From Paenibacillus sp. Root444D2 (GTDB lineage Bacteria > Bacillota > Bacilli > Paenibacillales > NBRC-103111): a stretch of DNA of 64,000 nucleotides. How positions within the stretch are numbered: the first letter of the stretch is position 1; every line of letters starts with the position of its first letter. Made by a program: the position numbers and the translations under genes. This document shows positions 43,786 to 53,094 of the stretch, in pieces. The stretch covers positions 124,001 to 188,000 of the forward strand of contig NZ_LMEO01000050.1 in the NCBI RefSeq assembly GCF_001426375.1, written 5' to 3'. The notes under the pieces are model-generated. The model worked only from the letters and a program-made list of their open reading frames with translations. It had not been told where the DNA came from and made no database searches.

Positions 43786-43833
43786 AAAAGCTGTTCCTTT
43801 AGGTCTTAACTGACCTAAGGAACAGCTTTTTTA
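43786..43833. terminator. strong bidirectional terminator
   Basis: AAAAAGCTGTTCC..AGGTC / GACCT..GGAACAGCTTTTTT. Ends metNPQ (+) and the sugar ABC operon (-). Confidence 0.9.
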
Positions 43834-43849
43834 TTTGGCTATGCTTAGA

Positions 43850-44680
43850 TTATCCTTTAATGCCTGTTGTTGCTATTCCCTCAATGAAATACCGCTGTCC
43901 AAACAAGAAGACAATTACGGCTGGTATGACCATGATCGCTGTTCCCGCCATAAGCAGATTCATCGGTGTATTATTGGCTCCGCGAAGTGTAGATAATCCC
44001 AGTGACACCGTATATTTATTGGCATCATTCAGATATACAAGCTGACCCAGAAAATCATTCCATACGCCAACGAATGTGAATAAGAGAACTACGACAATCG
44101 CAGGCTTAATGAGAGGAAGAATAATTTTACGGTAAATGGTAAAGTATCCGGCACCATCGATAACGGCTGATTCATCAAGCTCTTTGGGAATCGTCATTAG
44201 AAATTGTCGCAGTAAGAAGATATTAAAAGCGCCGCCGCCGAAAAAAGCAGGAATGATTAACGGCCAATAGGTATTCGTTAATTGCAATTTGGACCAACCA
44301 ATGTAGGTGGGGACTAAAGTGACAATGCTAGGAAGTAAAATCGTCATGATGATGAGAGAGAACCAGAGGTTTTTGAGCGGAAATTCAAGTCGTGCAAATC
44401 CAAAAGCCGTTAAGCTTGCTGTCAGACCCACACCAACTAACACCGGTATGATGACTATGAACGTATTTACAAAATACTTGCCGAAATCAACACGTTCCAT
44501 GACCTCGGTGTAATTATCAATGCGGAACGCATTTGGAAACCAGATCGGCGGAAACTCCAAAATTTCTTGCAGGTTGAGTAACGACGAACGAACAATCCAA
44601 TACATGGGGAAAAACACGATGAGAGAAAGCAGGAAAAGTACAGTATACGTAACGATTTTCCCTCTGAAACGATAGGTCAT
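43850..44680 (-). CDS. carbohydrate ABC transporter permease (MalG-like)
   Basis: 276 residues, six helices. EAA loop: ELDESAVIDGAGYFTIYRKIILPLIKPA near residue 165. Start at 44680 overlaps the stop of the preceding permease by one base (TAATG), with GGAGG upstream. Forms a heterodimeric channel with that permease. No ATPase gene is in the operon; a shared MsmX-type ATPase would be needed (known for such Firmicute importers). Confidence 0.92.
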   Translation of the reverse strand: MTYRFRGKIVTYTVLFLLSLIVFFPMYWIVRSSLLNLQEILEFPPIWFPNAFRIDNYTEVMERVDFGKYFVNTFIVIIPVLVGVGLTASLTAFGFARLEFPLKNLWFSLIIMTILLPSIVTLVPTYIGWSKLQLTNTYWPLIIPAFFGGGAFNIFLLRQFLMTIPKELDESAVIDGAGYFTIYRKIILPLIKPAIVVVLLFTFVGVWNDFLGQLVYLNDANKYTVSLGLSTLRGANNTPMNLLMAGTAIMVIPAVIVFLFGQRYFIEGIATTGIKG

Positions 44681-45594
44681 TATTTATTTCCTCCTTCATA
44701 ATGTACCCACCCAGCTGAAGAACGGAATAACAAGTACGTGAAGAATGCAACAATGATGAATAGTACCCAAGCGAGTGCACAGGCGTAGCCCATATTTTGA
44801 CGTTGGAATGCTTCTCGATAAATGTAAAAGGCATAAAATAAAGTGGAGTTACCCGGACCACCTTGCGTCATGGCATAAGCTTGTGTAAAAGCCGTAATCG
44901 AATTCACAAATCCGAGAATGACGTTATAGAAAATGATGGGCGACATGAGTGGAATGGTTACGGAACGTAATTTATGCCACCAGCCTCCACCATCGATTTC
45001 CACAGCTTCGAGTAAATGCGCAGGCACATCTTGCAGGCCTGCAAGAAAGATCACAATAACGTTGCCGGATCCCCATACCGCAATGATAATCATCGAAAGT
45101 ACAGACGTGTCCGGACTGTTCACCCACATAAGCTTATCAATACCAATAAAGCTTAAGAGATGATTAATGATGCCGAAATCGGGATTATAGAGCCATAACC
45201 AAATGATACTGCTCGCTAGTACCGGAATAATCGATGGTAAGTAGAATATCGCACGAAAAGCGGCTCGGCCTCTTATCTTCTGATTAAGAAATAAAGCAAC
45301 GATAAAGCAAAACAGGATCGAGGCTGCAACGGATCCAATGGCATAGTAGGCTGTAGCTTTGAGAGAGTCGAAGAAAAAGAGGTCCTGTGTGAAAATTTGG
45401 CGGTAGTTATCGAACCCAACCCATTGTTTCGGTTTCAGAATGGTCCAATCCGTAAAGCTTAAATATAAGCTATAGAGCAAAGGACCGAGCGTAAAAATGA
45501 ATAATCCCAGAATAGCTGGCAGTATGCACAAGTATCCGACAATCACCTGCTGCCGTTTGAGGCTTCTGTAACTGGACTGCTGACCTGTGGACAT
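44680..45594 (-). CDS. carbohydrate ABC transporter permease (MalF-like)
   Basis: 304 residues from the ATG at 45594 (TAGGAGG upstream); the frame to 45636 is not translated sensibly. Six helices. EAA loop: HLLEAVEIDGGGWWHKLRSVTIPLMSP near residue 215. Partner of the next gene and of the binding protein upstream in the GH127 operon. Confidence 0.92.
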   Translation of the reverse strand: MSTGQQSSYRSLKRQQVIVGYLCILPAILGLFIFTLGPLLYSLYLSFTDWTILKPKQWVGFDNYRQIFTQDLFFFDSLKATAYYAIGSVAASILFCFIVALFLNQKIRGRAAFRAIFYLPSIIPVLASSIIWLWLYNPDFGIINHLLSFIGIDKLMWVNSPDTSVLSMIIIAVWGSGNVIVIFLAGLQDVPAHLLEAVEIDGGGWWHKLRSVTIPLMSPIIFYNVILGFVNSITAFTQAYAMTQGGPGNSTLFYAFYIYREAFQRQNMGYACALAWVLFIIVAFFTYLLFRSSAGWVHYEGGNK

Positions 45595-45713
45595 GAACCT
45601 GTACCTCCTATGTGTTGCAAACTTACATCGTAGCACGTCAGGAACAAGTACTTTGAATTCACCTTATTCCTGCGTGCTGTTTACCTATCTGTTAACTCCT
45701 ATGCGGGTGATCT

Positions 45714-47153
45714 TTAATTGGCCTTACCACTTTCAAAGATTGGCTTAATTTTCGGCATCATTTCTGTGATGGCGTCCTTAGCTGATTTCGTTCCTAACCA
45801 AACCTGATCCAATCCTGGATTCAATACATCGCCAATCCGGCTGTAAGTAGGGAGGAAAAACCAAGGTGTAGGATAGGTTGCTTTTAAAGCGTAATCAATA
45901 ACAGCCGTTTTATACTCTGGCGGGTGAACGGGAGATTGCGTCCATCTTTTGATTTTCTCAGGATCTGTGTACCAGCTCATCTCCGTCGGCATCCAAACCC
46001 CACTGTCAATGTTAGCTATGTTTTTCTCCGTATCCATGAGCCATTTATACAGCTCAATCGTTTCATTTGGATGTTTCGTACTCTTATATACGACCATTGG
46101 CGTTCCTGTATTGGTTGTTGCAGGCTTTTTGAAGATGGGGAGCACGCCAATTCCGTTTTTCAACCCATTTTTTAGCTGCGGATTTATATTGACTAATTCC
46201 CATTGTCCGGAAGTAACCATCGCCACTTTTTTGGAAAGAAGCAATTGACCAACATCGCCTGGCAGGCCGGAAGATTGGGCAGCCGTCGGTGACACGTGCT
46301 CAACATTAGAGAGATCCGCAATTTTCTGAATCGCTTCTATTGTTTCTGGTTTATCGAGCAAAAGCTGCTTACCATCCTGGCTCACTTCCCCACCGCCATT
46401 GGAAATCGCGAAAGGTGTCCAGAAGAAGTCTTGACCATGCGACACGTTGATTCCGTATTGCACAATGTTTTTGGCATCAAATCCTGCTTCACCAGGATGT
46501 TTACCGCCCTTATCTTTCGTTAGTTTTTTTGCGACGTCCAGCATTTGATCCCAAGTCCAAGCTTTTTCCGTTTCGGCCGGCGGATAAGGAAGCTTCGCCT
46601 CGTCGAACATAGCTTTGTTATAATGAAGAAGGATAATTTCGTTAGCAACACTGTATCCTAGCAATTTACCGTCAGGGGTGACGAACTTGTTGCTTTCTAG
46701 CTTCGGAGTGACCGAGCCATCTTTGTAGTACGAAGATAAATCCATCAGGATGTCTGATTCAGCATATTTGAGCGCTTGTGCTTCCAGCATCGTACTGATA
46801 TCCGGAAGTGTTTTAGAGGCGGCCATGGCGCTAAGCTTTGCACCGAATTCTGCGAGTGCTACGTTCTGATAATCCACTTTAATATTAGGATGTGCTTTCT
46901 CGAAGGCGTCCAAGCTAACTCGTGTAGACTTCGCTTCTTCATTGTTCGCCCAATCCGTGAATCGAATTGTCACTTTCTCCCCACCGTCCGGCGCTTTCGT
47001 TGCTGCCGCAGCTGTCGAACTAGCCGGAGTGTTTGCTGCCTGTGAATTGGTACTGGTGGAAGTTGGGGTACTCGTTGAACTACAGCCGACCATTACACTT
47101 AACGCTAACGTTGTAACCGTGCTCACTTTTAATCCTTTTCTCAAAGACTTCAT
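45714..47153 (-). CDS. extracellular sugar-binding lipoprotein
   Basis: 479 residues, solute-binding protein family 1. Signal peptide with lipobox VMVGC (Cys24) followed by a Ser/Thr-rich linker (~25-55). Binding-protein features: FEKAHPNIKVDYQNV and LPDISTMLEAQALKYAES. Probably binds arabino-oligosaccharides or arabinofuranosides, given GH127 immediately upstream (inference). Second gene of the operon. Confidence 0.92.
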   Translation of the reverse strand: MKSLRKGLKVSTVTTLALSVMVGCSSTSTPTSTSTNSQAANTPASSTAAAATKAPDGGEKVTIRFTDWANNEEAKSTRVSLDAFEKAHPNIKVDYQNVALAEFGAKLSAMAASKTLPDISTMLEAQALKYAESDILMDLSSYYKDGSVTPKLESNKFVTPDGKLLGYSVANEIILLHYNKAMFDEAKLPYPPAETEKAWTWDQMLDVAKKLTKDKGGKHPGEAGFDAKNIVQYGINVSHGQDFFWTPFAISNGGGEVSQDGKQLLLDKPETIEAIQKIADLSNVEHVSPTAAQSSGLPGDVGQLLLSKKVAMVTSGQWELVNINPQLKNGLKNGIGVLPIFKKPATTNTGTPMVVYKSTKHPNETIELYKWLMDTEKNIANIDSGVWMPTEMSWYTDPEKIKRWTQSPVHPPEYKTAVIDYALKATYPTPWFFLPTYSRIGDVLNPGLDQVWLGTKSAKDAITEMMPKIKPIFESGKAN

Positions 47154-47232
47154 ATTAACCCCTCCAAATGATCATTTATCATTTTCGCTTTTACCTATAT
47201 ATACCATAAACCTTTGCAGGTTAAAGCCATTT

Positions 47233-49203
47233 TTACTTTTCTTTGACCCAAACCGACATTTCACCCTGCCCGCGATTCGCCCATGCATAATAGGGAATGA
47301 AGGTTGCGTTTATCGTCTCCCATTCATGAGAAGCGTTGGCGATATACAAATGTTCACCCCACTTTTGTTCCCAATCTTCGGACCTTAGCCGTTTTGCCGG
47401 AACCGAGATCGTCTGTATCCCGCCCAACAACTCATGGTCGAAATCCTTCCGATGCTCATCTTGGGGTTCCAGCACAATCTGGTGCAAGCCTGCTCCATTA
47501 TCTATTTCCTCTAAACAATAAACCAGCGGACCACATTGTATGGCGACCTTACCTATCGTTTCACGAACATGTGGATGACCTTTCATTCGGCTAACCTGCA
47601 TGGGTAAGATCAACTCCACGCTATCATTGGAGTGCCATTCTCTGGTGATATAGACATATCCATCTCGGACCTGTTCATCAAGTTGGACAGGGATTCCTTG
47701 TACAGTTAGCTTAGGCTCTGTGCACCATTTTGGAATTCGCAGAGCTAACGTGAACGTTGTTTTTTCAGTCACTTGGATAATGAATCGCACATTCCCGTTC
47801 CATGGGAACTCGGAATGTTGATCAATGCTTACTTGTTTTCCCTCGATATCCAGCGTAATCTGACTGCCAATGTATAAGTTGGTGTAAACAGTGTTCCCTT
47901 GCGATGTATAAATATATTGTCCTAAAGAAGCAAGCAGGCGAGCGATGTTAGGAGGACAGCAAGCACACCCGAACCATCCTTGTCTAACAGGCTTTACATG
48001 GCTCATATGATGGTTTTTGAGTATCGCATCCGGCCATACTTCAAGCGGATTCACATAAAAGAAGCGTTTACCATCCTGAGACATTCCACTGATGACGGTA
48101 TTATAAAGCGCCTGCTCCATGATATCTGCGTACTCACTTTTGGCGTCCATTTGCAGCATTCGCTGTGCGAAAAAGATTAATCCAATGGACGCGCAGGTTT
48201 CGGCATAGGCTGTATCATTAGGTAAATCGTAGTCCAGCGTGAAGGATTCCCCATGTGCCATGGAACCAATGGCTCCTGTGATGTACATCCTTTTGCTTAC
48301 AATATTCGTCCACAGCCTTCGACACGCTTCAAGCAGCTCCTGATCTCCGGTCTCTGCGGCGACATCCGCCATTCCGGAACACATGTACACGACGCGAACG
48401 GCGTGCCCTTCAGCTGTTTGCTGCTGCCTTACTGGTAAATGGGCTTGATTATAGGTTCGGTCATGGACCATATCCAAATTGGGAAAATGAACCTGACCAT
48501 TCCGGCGATGAAGCTCCTGTTCAAAGAAGCTGGGTTCCTTCCCTCGCTCATCCAGAAAATACAGACTTAATTGAAGATAGCTGTCATTGTTCGTGGTTTG
48601 ATATAGTTTTACAAGCGCTAGCTCGATTTCTTGATGGCCATCATAACCGTGAATTTGTCCCTCACCGGGTCCGAACACTTCATTAATGCAATCCGCCAAT
48701 CGACAAGCTACATCCAGGATTGCCCGCTTTCCTGTCGCCTTATAATAAGCAACGGCAGCTTCAATCAAATGACCCGCGCAATATAGTTCATGACATTCGG
48801 CCAAATTCGTCCATCTGCCATTCGGTTCCTTCAGAGTAAAATAAGTATTCAGATACCCATCCTTATGCTGTGCTTTTGCTATAATCGTGATAACCTCGTC
48901 AGCCAATTTCTCCAATTCCGGATCGTGACCAGTTTCCAGCAAATAACTTACTGCTTCTAACCATTTCGCTACATCACTGTCTTGAAATACCATTCCGTAA
49001 AACTCACCTTGCTCCAATCCAGCGGAAATTTTAAAATTTTTCATCGCATGGCTGGGTTCTGCTCCTTCAATTCGATCGTTTAACGCTTCCCACTGATAAG
49101 GAACGACAACATTCCGAACCAATCGAATATAAGCAGACCAAAAATCATCCGTGATGCGTACATTCTTCAATGGGAATGGTCTGGAGATTGATAAATTCGC
49201 CAT
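47233..49203 (-). CDS. beta-L-arabinofuranosidase (GH127)
   Basis: 656 residues, no signal peptide. GH127 (DUF1680) features: (alpha/alpha)6 barrel with the acid/base-site TAYAETCASIG near residue 330 and the cysteine cluster GCACCPPNIARLL near 411. In the family, one Cys of this cluster is the Zn-bound nucleophile. Releases beta-L-arabinofuranose from short arabino-oligosaccharides. First gene of the GH127-binding protein-permease-permease operon; divergent from an AraC regulator. Confidence 0.92.
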   Translation of the reverse strand: MANLSISRPFPLKNVRITDDFWSAYIRLVRNVVVPYQWEALNDRIEGAEPSHAMKNFKISAGLEQGEFYGMVFQDSDVAKWLEAVSYLLETGHDPELEKLADEVITIIAKAQHKDGYLNTYFTLKEPNGRWTNLAECHELYCAGHLIEAAVAYYKATGKRAILDVACRLADCINEVFGPGEGQIHGYDGHQEIELALVKLYQTTNNDSYLQLSLYFLDERGKEPSFFEQELHRRNGQVHFPNLDMVHDRTYNQAHLPVRQQQTAEGHAVRVVYMCSGMADVAAETGDQELLEACRRLWTNIVSKRMYITGAIGSMAHGESFTLDYDLPNDTAYAETCASIGLIFFAQRMLQMDAKSEYADIMEQALYNTVISGMSQDGKRFFYVNPLEVWPDAILKNHHMSHVKPVRQGWFGCACCPPNIARLLASLGQYIYTSQGNTVYTNLYIGSQITLDIEGKQVSIDQHSEFPWNGNVRFIIQVTEKTTFTLALRIPKWCTEPKLTVQGIPVQLDEQVRDGYVYITREWHSNDSVELILPMQVSRMKGHPHVRETIGKVAIQCGPLVYCLEEIDNGAGLHQIVLEPQDEHRKDFDHELLGGIQTISVPAKRLRSEDWEQKWGEHLYIANASHEWETINATFIPYYAWANRGQGEMSVWVKEK

Positions 49204-49240
49204 GTAGGGGTCCCCTTTATTTTATAAATATGATCTTTTT

Positions 49241-49254
49241 CGTAAGCGCTTTAA
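49241..49254. promoter_or_regulatory. cre-like site upstream of GH127 operon
   Basis: CGTAAGCGCTTTAA, 12 of 14 to the cre consensus, 38 bp upstream of the GH127 start. Confidence 0.55.
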
Positions 49255-49265
49255 TAAATATACTA

Positions 49266-49279
49266 CATGGTGTACCATG
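49266..49279. promoter_or_regulatory. perfect 14-bp palindrome, candidate operator
   Basis: CATGGT-GT-ACCATG between the divergent GH127 and AraC genes. Confidence 0.4.
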
Positions 49280-49345
49280 GTATTTATATAGCATTTTCCA
49301 ACCACATTTTTAAAAATATCAACCTTTTGATTGGAGTAAAAAACG

Positions 49346-50239
49346 ATGATGAACTCACCGATTTTACACTTTATCTCCCCTCCCATCCCTTATTTTATTG
49401 ATTGTGGGCGTTTTCAATATCGGGAAGGAGAACAGCATGTTAGCAGAAGTCAGATCGGTGCATTTGACCTGATGGTCGTGACAAAAGGAACCTTGCACGT
49501 AGGTGAAGGAACATCGGAGTGGGCGATTCAGAAAGGCGAAGCCCTCATATTAAGACCGGATGCGAGTCATTATGGGACCATTCCATGTGCGAGTGAGACG
49601 GAGATTATTTGGATTCATTTTCAAACATTTGGCGCGTGGGATGAGTGCAACAGTATGAGCGATTGCTTGGATAATCAAGCCTCGCTAATTGCTAATCATA
49701 AGCAAATGGCCTACTTGAATCACAGTGAAGTGTGTTCTGTATTTATCCCTAAGTTTATGAAGCTGTCCCAAAAGGCACTAGATATTTTGGAGCAATTTTT
49801 CCAATTGGATGAGGAGCCGAGGTCGCTGCGCAATTGGAAACGGCAAAGCGTGTTCCAACAATTCATGCAATTAGTCGATCGCGACCTCGCGGCAACCTCC
49901 GATGTGACGGCATTCCATCTCGCGGAAAAAGTGGAGCTATTCATCCGACAAAACTATACGCAAAGAGTGACGAATTCACTACTACAACAGGAACTTAATT
50001 ACCACCCTAACTATTTGGCCAAATGTATGCTTAAAGTGTATGGGGTTACGCCGATGGATTACTTGTTTCAATACCGAATTGAACAAGCAAAAAAGCTTCT
50101 CATCCAAACCAGATGGTCGATGACCCGAATCGCTGAAGAGGTTGGCTTTCAGCATGGCTCGTACTTCTCATTCTGTTTCTCCAACAAGGAAGGCATTTCT
50201 CCCATGAACTTCCGTCGAAAGTTTATTGGTCATGCGTAG
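49346..50239 (+). CDS. AraC family transcriptional regulator
   Basis: 297 residues. N-terminal cupin (~35-100; KGEALILRPDASHYGTI), helical linker, and two HTH motifs at ~195-290. The second contains MTRIAEEVGFQHGSYFSFCFSNKEGISPMNFR. Probably senses L-arabinose or its oligomers and controls the divergent GH127 operon. Its last 17 bp overlap the end of the converging YitT gene. Confidence 0.88.
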   Translation: MMNSPILHFISPPIPYFIDCGRFQYREGEQHVSRSQIGAFDLMVVTKGTLHVGEGTSEWAIQKGEALILRPDASHYGTIPCASETEIIWIHFQTFGAWDECNSMSDCLDNQASLIANHKQMAYLNHSEVCSVFIPKFMKLSQKALDILEQFFQLDEEPRSLRNWKRQSVFQQFMQLVDRDLAATSDVTAFHLAEKVELFIRQNYTQRVTNSLLQQELNYHPNYLAKCMLKVYGVTPMDYLFQYRIEQAKKLLIQTRWSMTRIAEEVGFQHGSYFSFCFSNKEGISPMNFRRKFIGHA

Positions 50240-51065
50240 CGAATCCATTCCCGACCACTTCCCTCACATCACTGAAAGTAACAAAAGCGGAAGGATCCAC
50301 GCGATGTACCAGTGTTTTCAGCTTGATGACTTCTTTGCGGCTTACGATACAATAAATCACTTCTCTGTGTTTACCTGTATAGCCGCCTCTTCCTTCAAGA
50401 AAAGTAATCCCTCTATTTAATTCCGTCATAATCATATTGGCTATCTGATCCGGTTTGAGCGTTATAATAAAAGCCGCGCGCGCGCCGGAGGCACCCTCTA
50501 GCACAAAATCAATAACTCTAGCACCAACGATAATCGCAACTAGCGTATACATCGCACGCGTGAGATCCAAATAAATCAAAGATAACAGCAGGATGACGAA
50601 ATCTATTGCTAGTATAGTCTTCGCGATCCCTATCCCATAATGCTTCTGCATCAGACGTGCAATGATATCTGTCCCCTCTGTCATCCCTTCGAAACGGAAC
50701 ACAATGCCAAAACCTAGTCCAACAACCCCTCCCGCGTATAACGATGCTAACAGAGGGTCAGGCATTGGCAACGAAAAGCTCTCGAACAACCACAAAAACA
50801 GCGAAACCGATAACATTCCTACAACTGTGTAAATGAAACTAATGCGTCCGAGCATCTTCCAGCCAATAAGAATAAGCGGAATATTAATGAGCAGATTCGT
50901 CCATGCCGGATTCCAACCGAGCACGTATTTGAGCAAAAGAGCAAGGCCGGTTATTCCCCCTTCTGCCAGCCCATTGGCAAGATTGAAATAATTGATACCA
51001 AAAGCAATAATGGCAGAACCTACAATTATGGCAGCTATATTGATCCATTTGATTCTATTAAACAT
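50223..51065 (-). CDS. YitT family membrane protein (DUF161/DUF2179)
   Basis: 280 residues. Five to six helices (~1-175), including GLAEGGITGLALLLKY, then a soluble DUF2179 domain (~200-275) with GRGGYTGKHREVIYCIVSRKE. The family is widespread in Firmicutes, with unknown transport or sensing function. The ATG lies in the end of the frame-restored Rieske oxidoreductase gene (overlap 8 bp), suggesting coupling. Confidence 0.88.
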   Translation of the reverse strand: MFNRIKWINIAAIIVGSAIIAFGINYFNLANGLAEGGITGLALLLKYVLGWNPAWTNLLINIPLILIGWKMLGRISFIYTVVGMLSVSLFLWLFESFSLPMPDPLLASLYAGGVVGLGFGIVFRFEGMTEGTDIIARLMQKHYGIGIAKTILAIDFVILLLSLIYLDLTRAMYTLVAIIVGARVIDFVLEGASGARAAFIITLKPDQIANMIMTELNRGITFLEGRGGYTGKHREVIYCIVSRKEVIKLKTLVHRVDPSAFVTFSDVREVVGNGFATHDQ

Positions 51066-51148
51066 GAACCTTCCCCAGCGACATTTTGGCCGGTCCTTCG
51101 ATCACTTCACCCTCATAAGAATACCGGGACCCGTGGCAAGGGCAGTCC
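51058..51148 (-). pseudogene. out-of-frame Rieske C-terminus of the upstream oxidoreductase
   Basis: In the +1 frame the minus strand reads DCPCHGSRYSYEGEVIEG and stops at 51058. This is the second half of the Rieske cluster (CPCHGS) and exactly continues the CTHMGCE...ERTW of the gene at 51102. One missing G in a GG(G) run at 51147-51148 explains the break. Confidence 0.8.
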
Positions 51149-52592
51149 ACGTTCTTTCGGCTTCGTTCCAGTCTACTTCACAGCCCATATGGGTGCAGGT
51201 TGTATCCACCAAGTGCAGGGCTCCCTCAGGATCTCGGTAAGCACCTGCTCTTTTTCCGTTAACCTTGACAACTGCCCCTTCATCTTTTTGTAAATCATCC
51301 ACTTCTTTATGTACCATTTCAAATTTACCGGCGATTAGATGTTTAGCCACATTGGCATTTTGCATGATAAATGTCTTTAAGCTCGGATCTGCTTTGAATC
51401 TTGATGGGGAGAAAAGCTCCTGATAGGGACTTGGTTCTCCCAAAATCAGCTTCGAATTTAACATAGCTGCCACAACACTCGAAGTCATTCCCCATTTGCG
51501 AAAACCAGTTGCAACGAAAATATTAGGTTCATCCTTAAGCTCCTGACCAATATAGGGCATATTATCGAGCGTGTACAAATCCTGCGCAGACCATCGATAG
51601 GCAATTTCCTTCAATCCGAAAGTCTCTTCACCAAACGATTTCAACGCATCATAACATTGGAATGTACAAAGGGCTTGTCCCGTTTTATGGCCTTCTCCGC
51701 CGACAAGAAGCATCGACTCTCCGTTGATTTGAACGGACCGAAGGGAACGTTTTGGGCTTTCAGCACTTATAAACATCCCATTTGGGATGTCTTTGCTTAT
51801 TTTTCCTACTATTACATAGGAACGTTCTGCATGCAGCTTGCTAAAATAGAAACCATTTCGATCATTAAATGGAAAATGGGAGGAGGATACGACGTAATCT
51901 GTTGTAATTCGATGACCATCATTCGTTGTTACAACCGCAGGCTTTCCCTTTTCAACCCCATTGACCGTAGTGTGCTCATAAATTTGACCGCCCTTACGAA
52001 TGAATTGCTCCACTAAATAGGTTAAAAAAGGGATTGGATTAAACTGAGCTTGATTCTCCATAATAATAGCCGCTTTAGTCGCAAACGGAAGCGGAGCTTG
52101 GTCCACATATCTGCTAGTAATCCCCAATTCCTGGTAAACCTTATATTCGGAAGCTATTTTCTCTACATAATCGTCTGAAGTGGTATAGATGTAGGCATCT
52201 TCGTCTGATAATTGGCATTGAATTTGATTGGTCTTAACCGTCTGTTTAATAAATTGAAGGGCCTCTAGATTAGCATCATAGTAAAGCTTCGTCTTCTCTC
52301 GACCAAAATGCGCGAGATATTCTTGATAAATAAGATCATGCTGCGCAGTTATTTTCGCTGTCGTGTGCCCTGTCGTTCCGTTCATGATTTGTCCAGTATC
52401 TACAAGAACGACTTTAAGTCCTTGATTGACAAGCAGATAGGCCGTTGTAATTCCTGTAATTCCGGCCCCAACGACGGTCACATCGACCTTCAAATCTGAG
52501 TGAAGTTTAGAAAATGAAGGAAGTTCAGACGAGGCTAACCAGTAGGATTCCGGAAATTGTGGAAATGTTTCAAAAGATGATTCAATTGTCAT
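51102..52592 (-). CDS. FAD-dependent oxidoreductase with Rieske domain, frameshifted near the end
   Basis: 496 residues as read. DAO-type FAD domain with VTVVGAGITGITTAYLLV (dinucleotide fold, residues ~40-60), substrate domain, then a Rieske domain beginning CTHMGCEVDW at ~465. The second Rieske ligand pair CPCH is missing from this frame but present in the +1 frame just downstream (51058-51148). The intact protein would be ~511 residues, like the B. subtilis YhfW type. Either a real mutation that removes the 2Fe-2S cluster or a sequencing error. Good RBS GGAGGG. Confidence 0.85.
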   Translation of the reverse strand: MTIESSFETFPQFPESYWLASSELPSFSKLHSDLKVDVTVVGAGITGITTAYLLVNQGLKVVLVDTGQIMNGTTGHTTAKITAQHDLIYQEYLAHFGREKTKLYYDANLEALQFIKQTVKTNQIQCQLSDEDAYIYTTSDDYVEKIASEYKVYQELGITSRYVDQAPLPFATKAAIIMENQAQFNPIPFLTYLVEQFIRKGGQIYEHTTVNGVEKGKPAVVTTNDGHRITTDYVVSSSHFPFNDRNGFYFSKLHAERSYVIVGKISKDIPNGMFISAESPKRSLRSVQINGESMLLVGGEGHKTGQALCTFQCYDALKSFGEETFGLKEIAYRWSAQDLYTLDNMPYIGQELKDEPNIFVATGFRKWGMTSSVVAAMLNSKLILGEPSPYQELFSPSRFKADPSLKTFIMQNANVAKHLIAGKFEMVHKEVDDLQKDEGAVVKVNGKRAGAYRDPEGALHLVDTTCTHMGCEVDWNEAERTWTALATGPGILMRVK

Positions 52593-52673
52593 TTATGTCC
52601 CTCCTGAATGTACCTTTTAAAGATAAAATATCCAACTTCCTCCAAAATTACACCTATTTCAAACGGCAAGTAA

Positions 52674-53012
52674 TCATACGTCTTCCATTCTCCATTTGCC
52701 TTCATTCCGCCCTTCGTCACCAGCATATGATTTGATGATTCGCTCTGCCTCGTCCATAAATTCTTTCAGCATTTTTCGATGCAACAAAGAGACAATCCAC
52801 AGTCCTTCATCAATGGTAAACACAACAATATTGGGGATCCCCACAGCAAACTGCAACTTCAAGTTGCGAAATAGCCTTTGGGCGTGTGAATTGTTGTAGG
52901 AAATACAACATTGGTAACCACTATAGCCACTTTGCCCTAACGAAAGCTGAATGACTCTATAATCGAACTTTGGAGTTTTGAATACCAGTTGTGAGGAGGG
53001 ATAATGAATCAA
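52674..53012 (-). CDS. doubtful hypothetical ORF carrying a repeat remnant
   Basis: 112 codons. The C-terminal ~60 residues (AVGIPNIVVFTIDEGLWIVS ... MLKEFMDEAERIIKSYAG) look protein-like, amphipathic at the end. The N-terminal part includes a TTGTTGTA/TACAACA palindrome and reads as translated repeat. Possibly a short gene whose 5' end was altered by repeat insertion. A GAGG precedes the start. No family recognised. Confidence 0.35.
   Translation of the reverse strand: MIHYPSSQLVFKTPKFDYRVIQLSLGQSGYSGYQCCISYNNSHAQRLFRNLKLQFAVGIPNIVVFTIDEGLWIVSLLHRKMLKEFMDEAERIIKSYAGDEGRNEGKWRMEDV
52889..52912 (+). repeat. single-palindrome remnant of the intergenic repeat family
   Basis: GAATTGTTGTA-ggaaa-TACAACATT resembles the first hairpin of copy 2. 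The other three hairpins are absent, although GCAACTT/AAGTTGC lies at 52853-52867. Confidence 0.55.
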
Positions 53013-53047
53013 TCGTAAGTCTCCAGGTCATCCCAAAACTTGTATAA

Positions 53048-53079
53048 AATAAGACTTCCGCCAAAGTTGCGGAAGCCTC
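53048..53079 (-). terminator. terminator of ald
   Basis: CTTCCGC / GCGGAAG stem then TCTTATTTT on the minus strand. Confidence 0.7.
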
Positions 53080-53094
53080 ATCCCTAAATATCGT

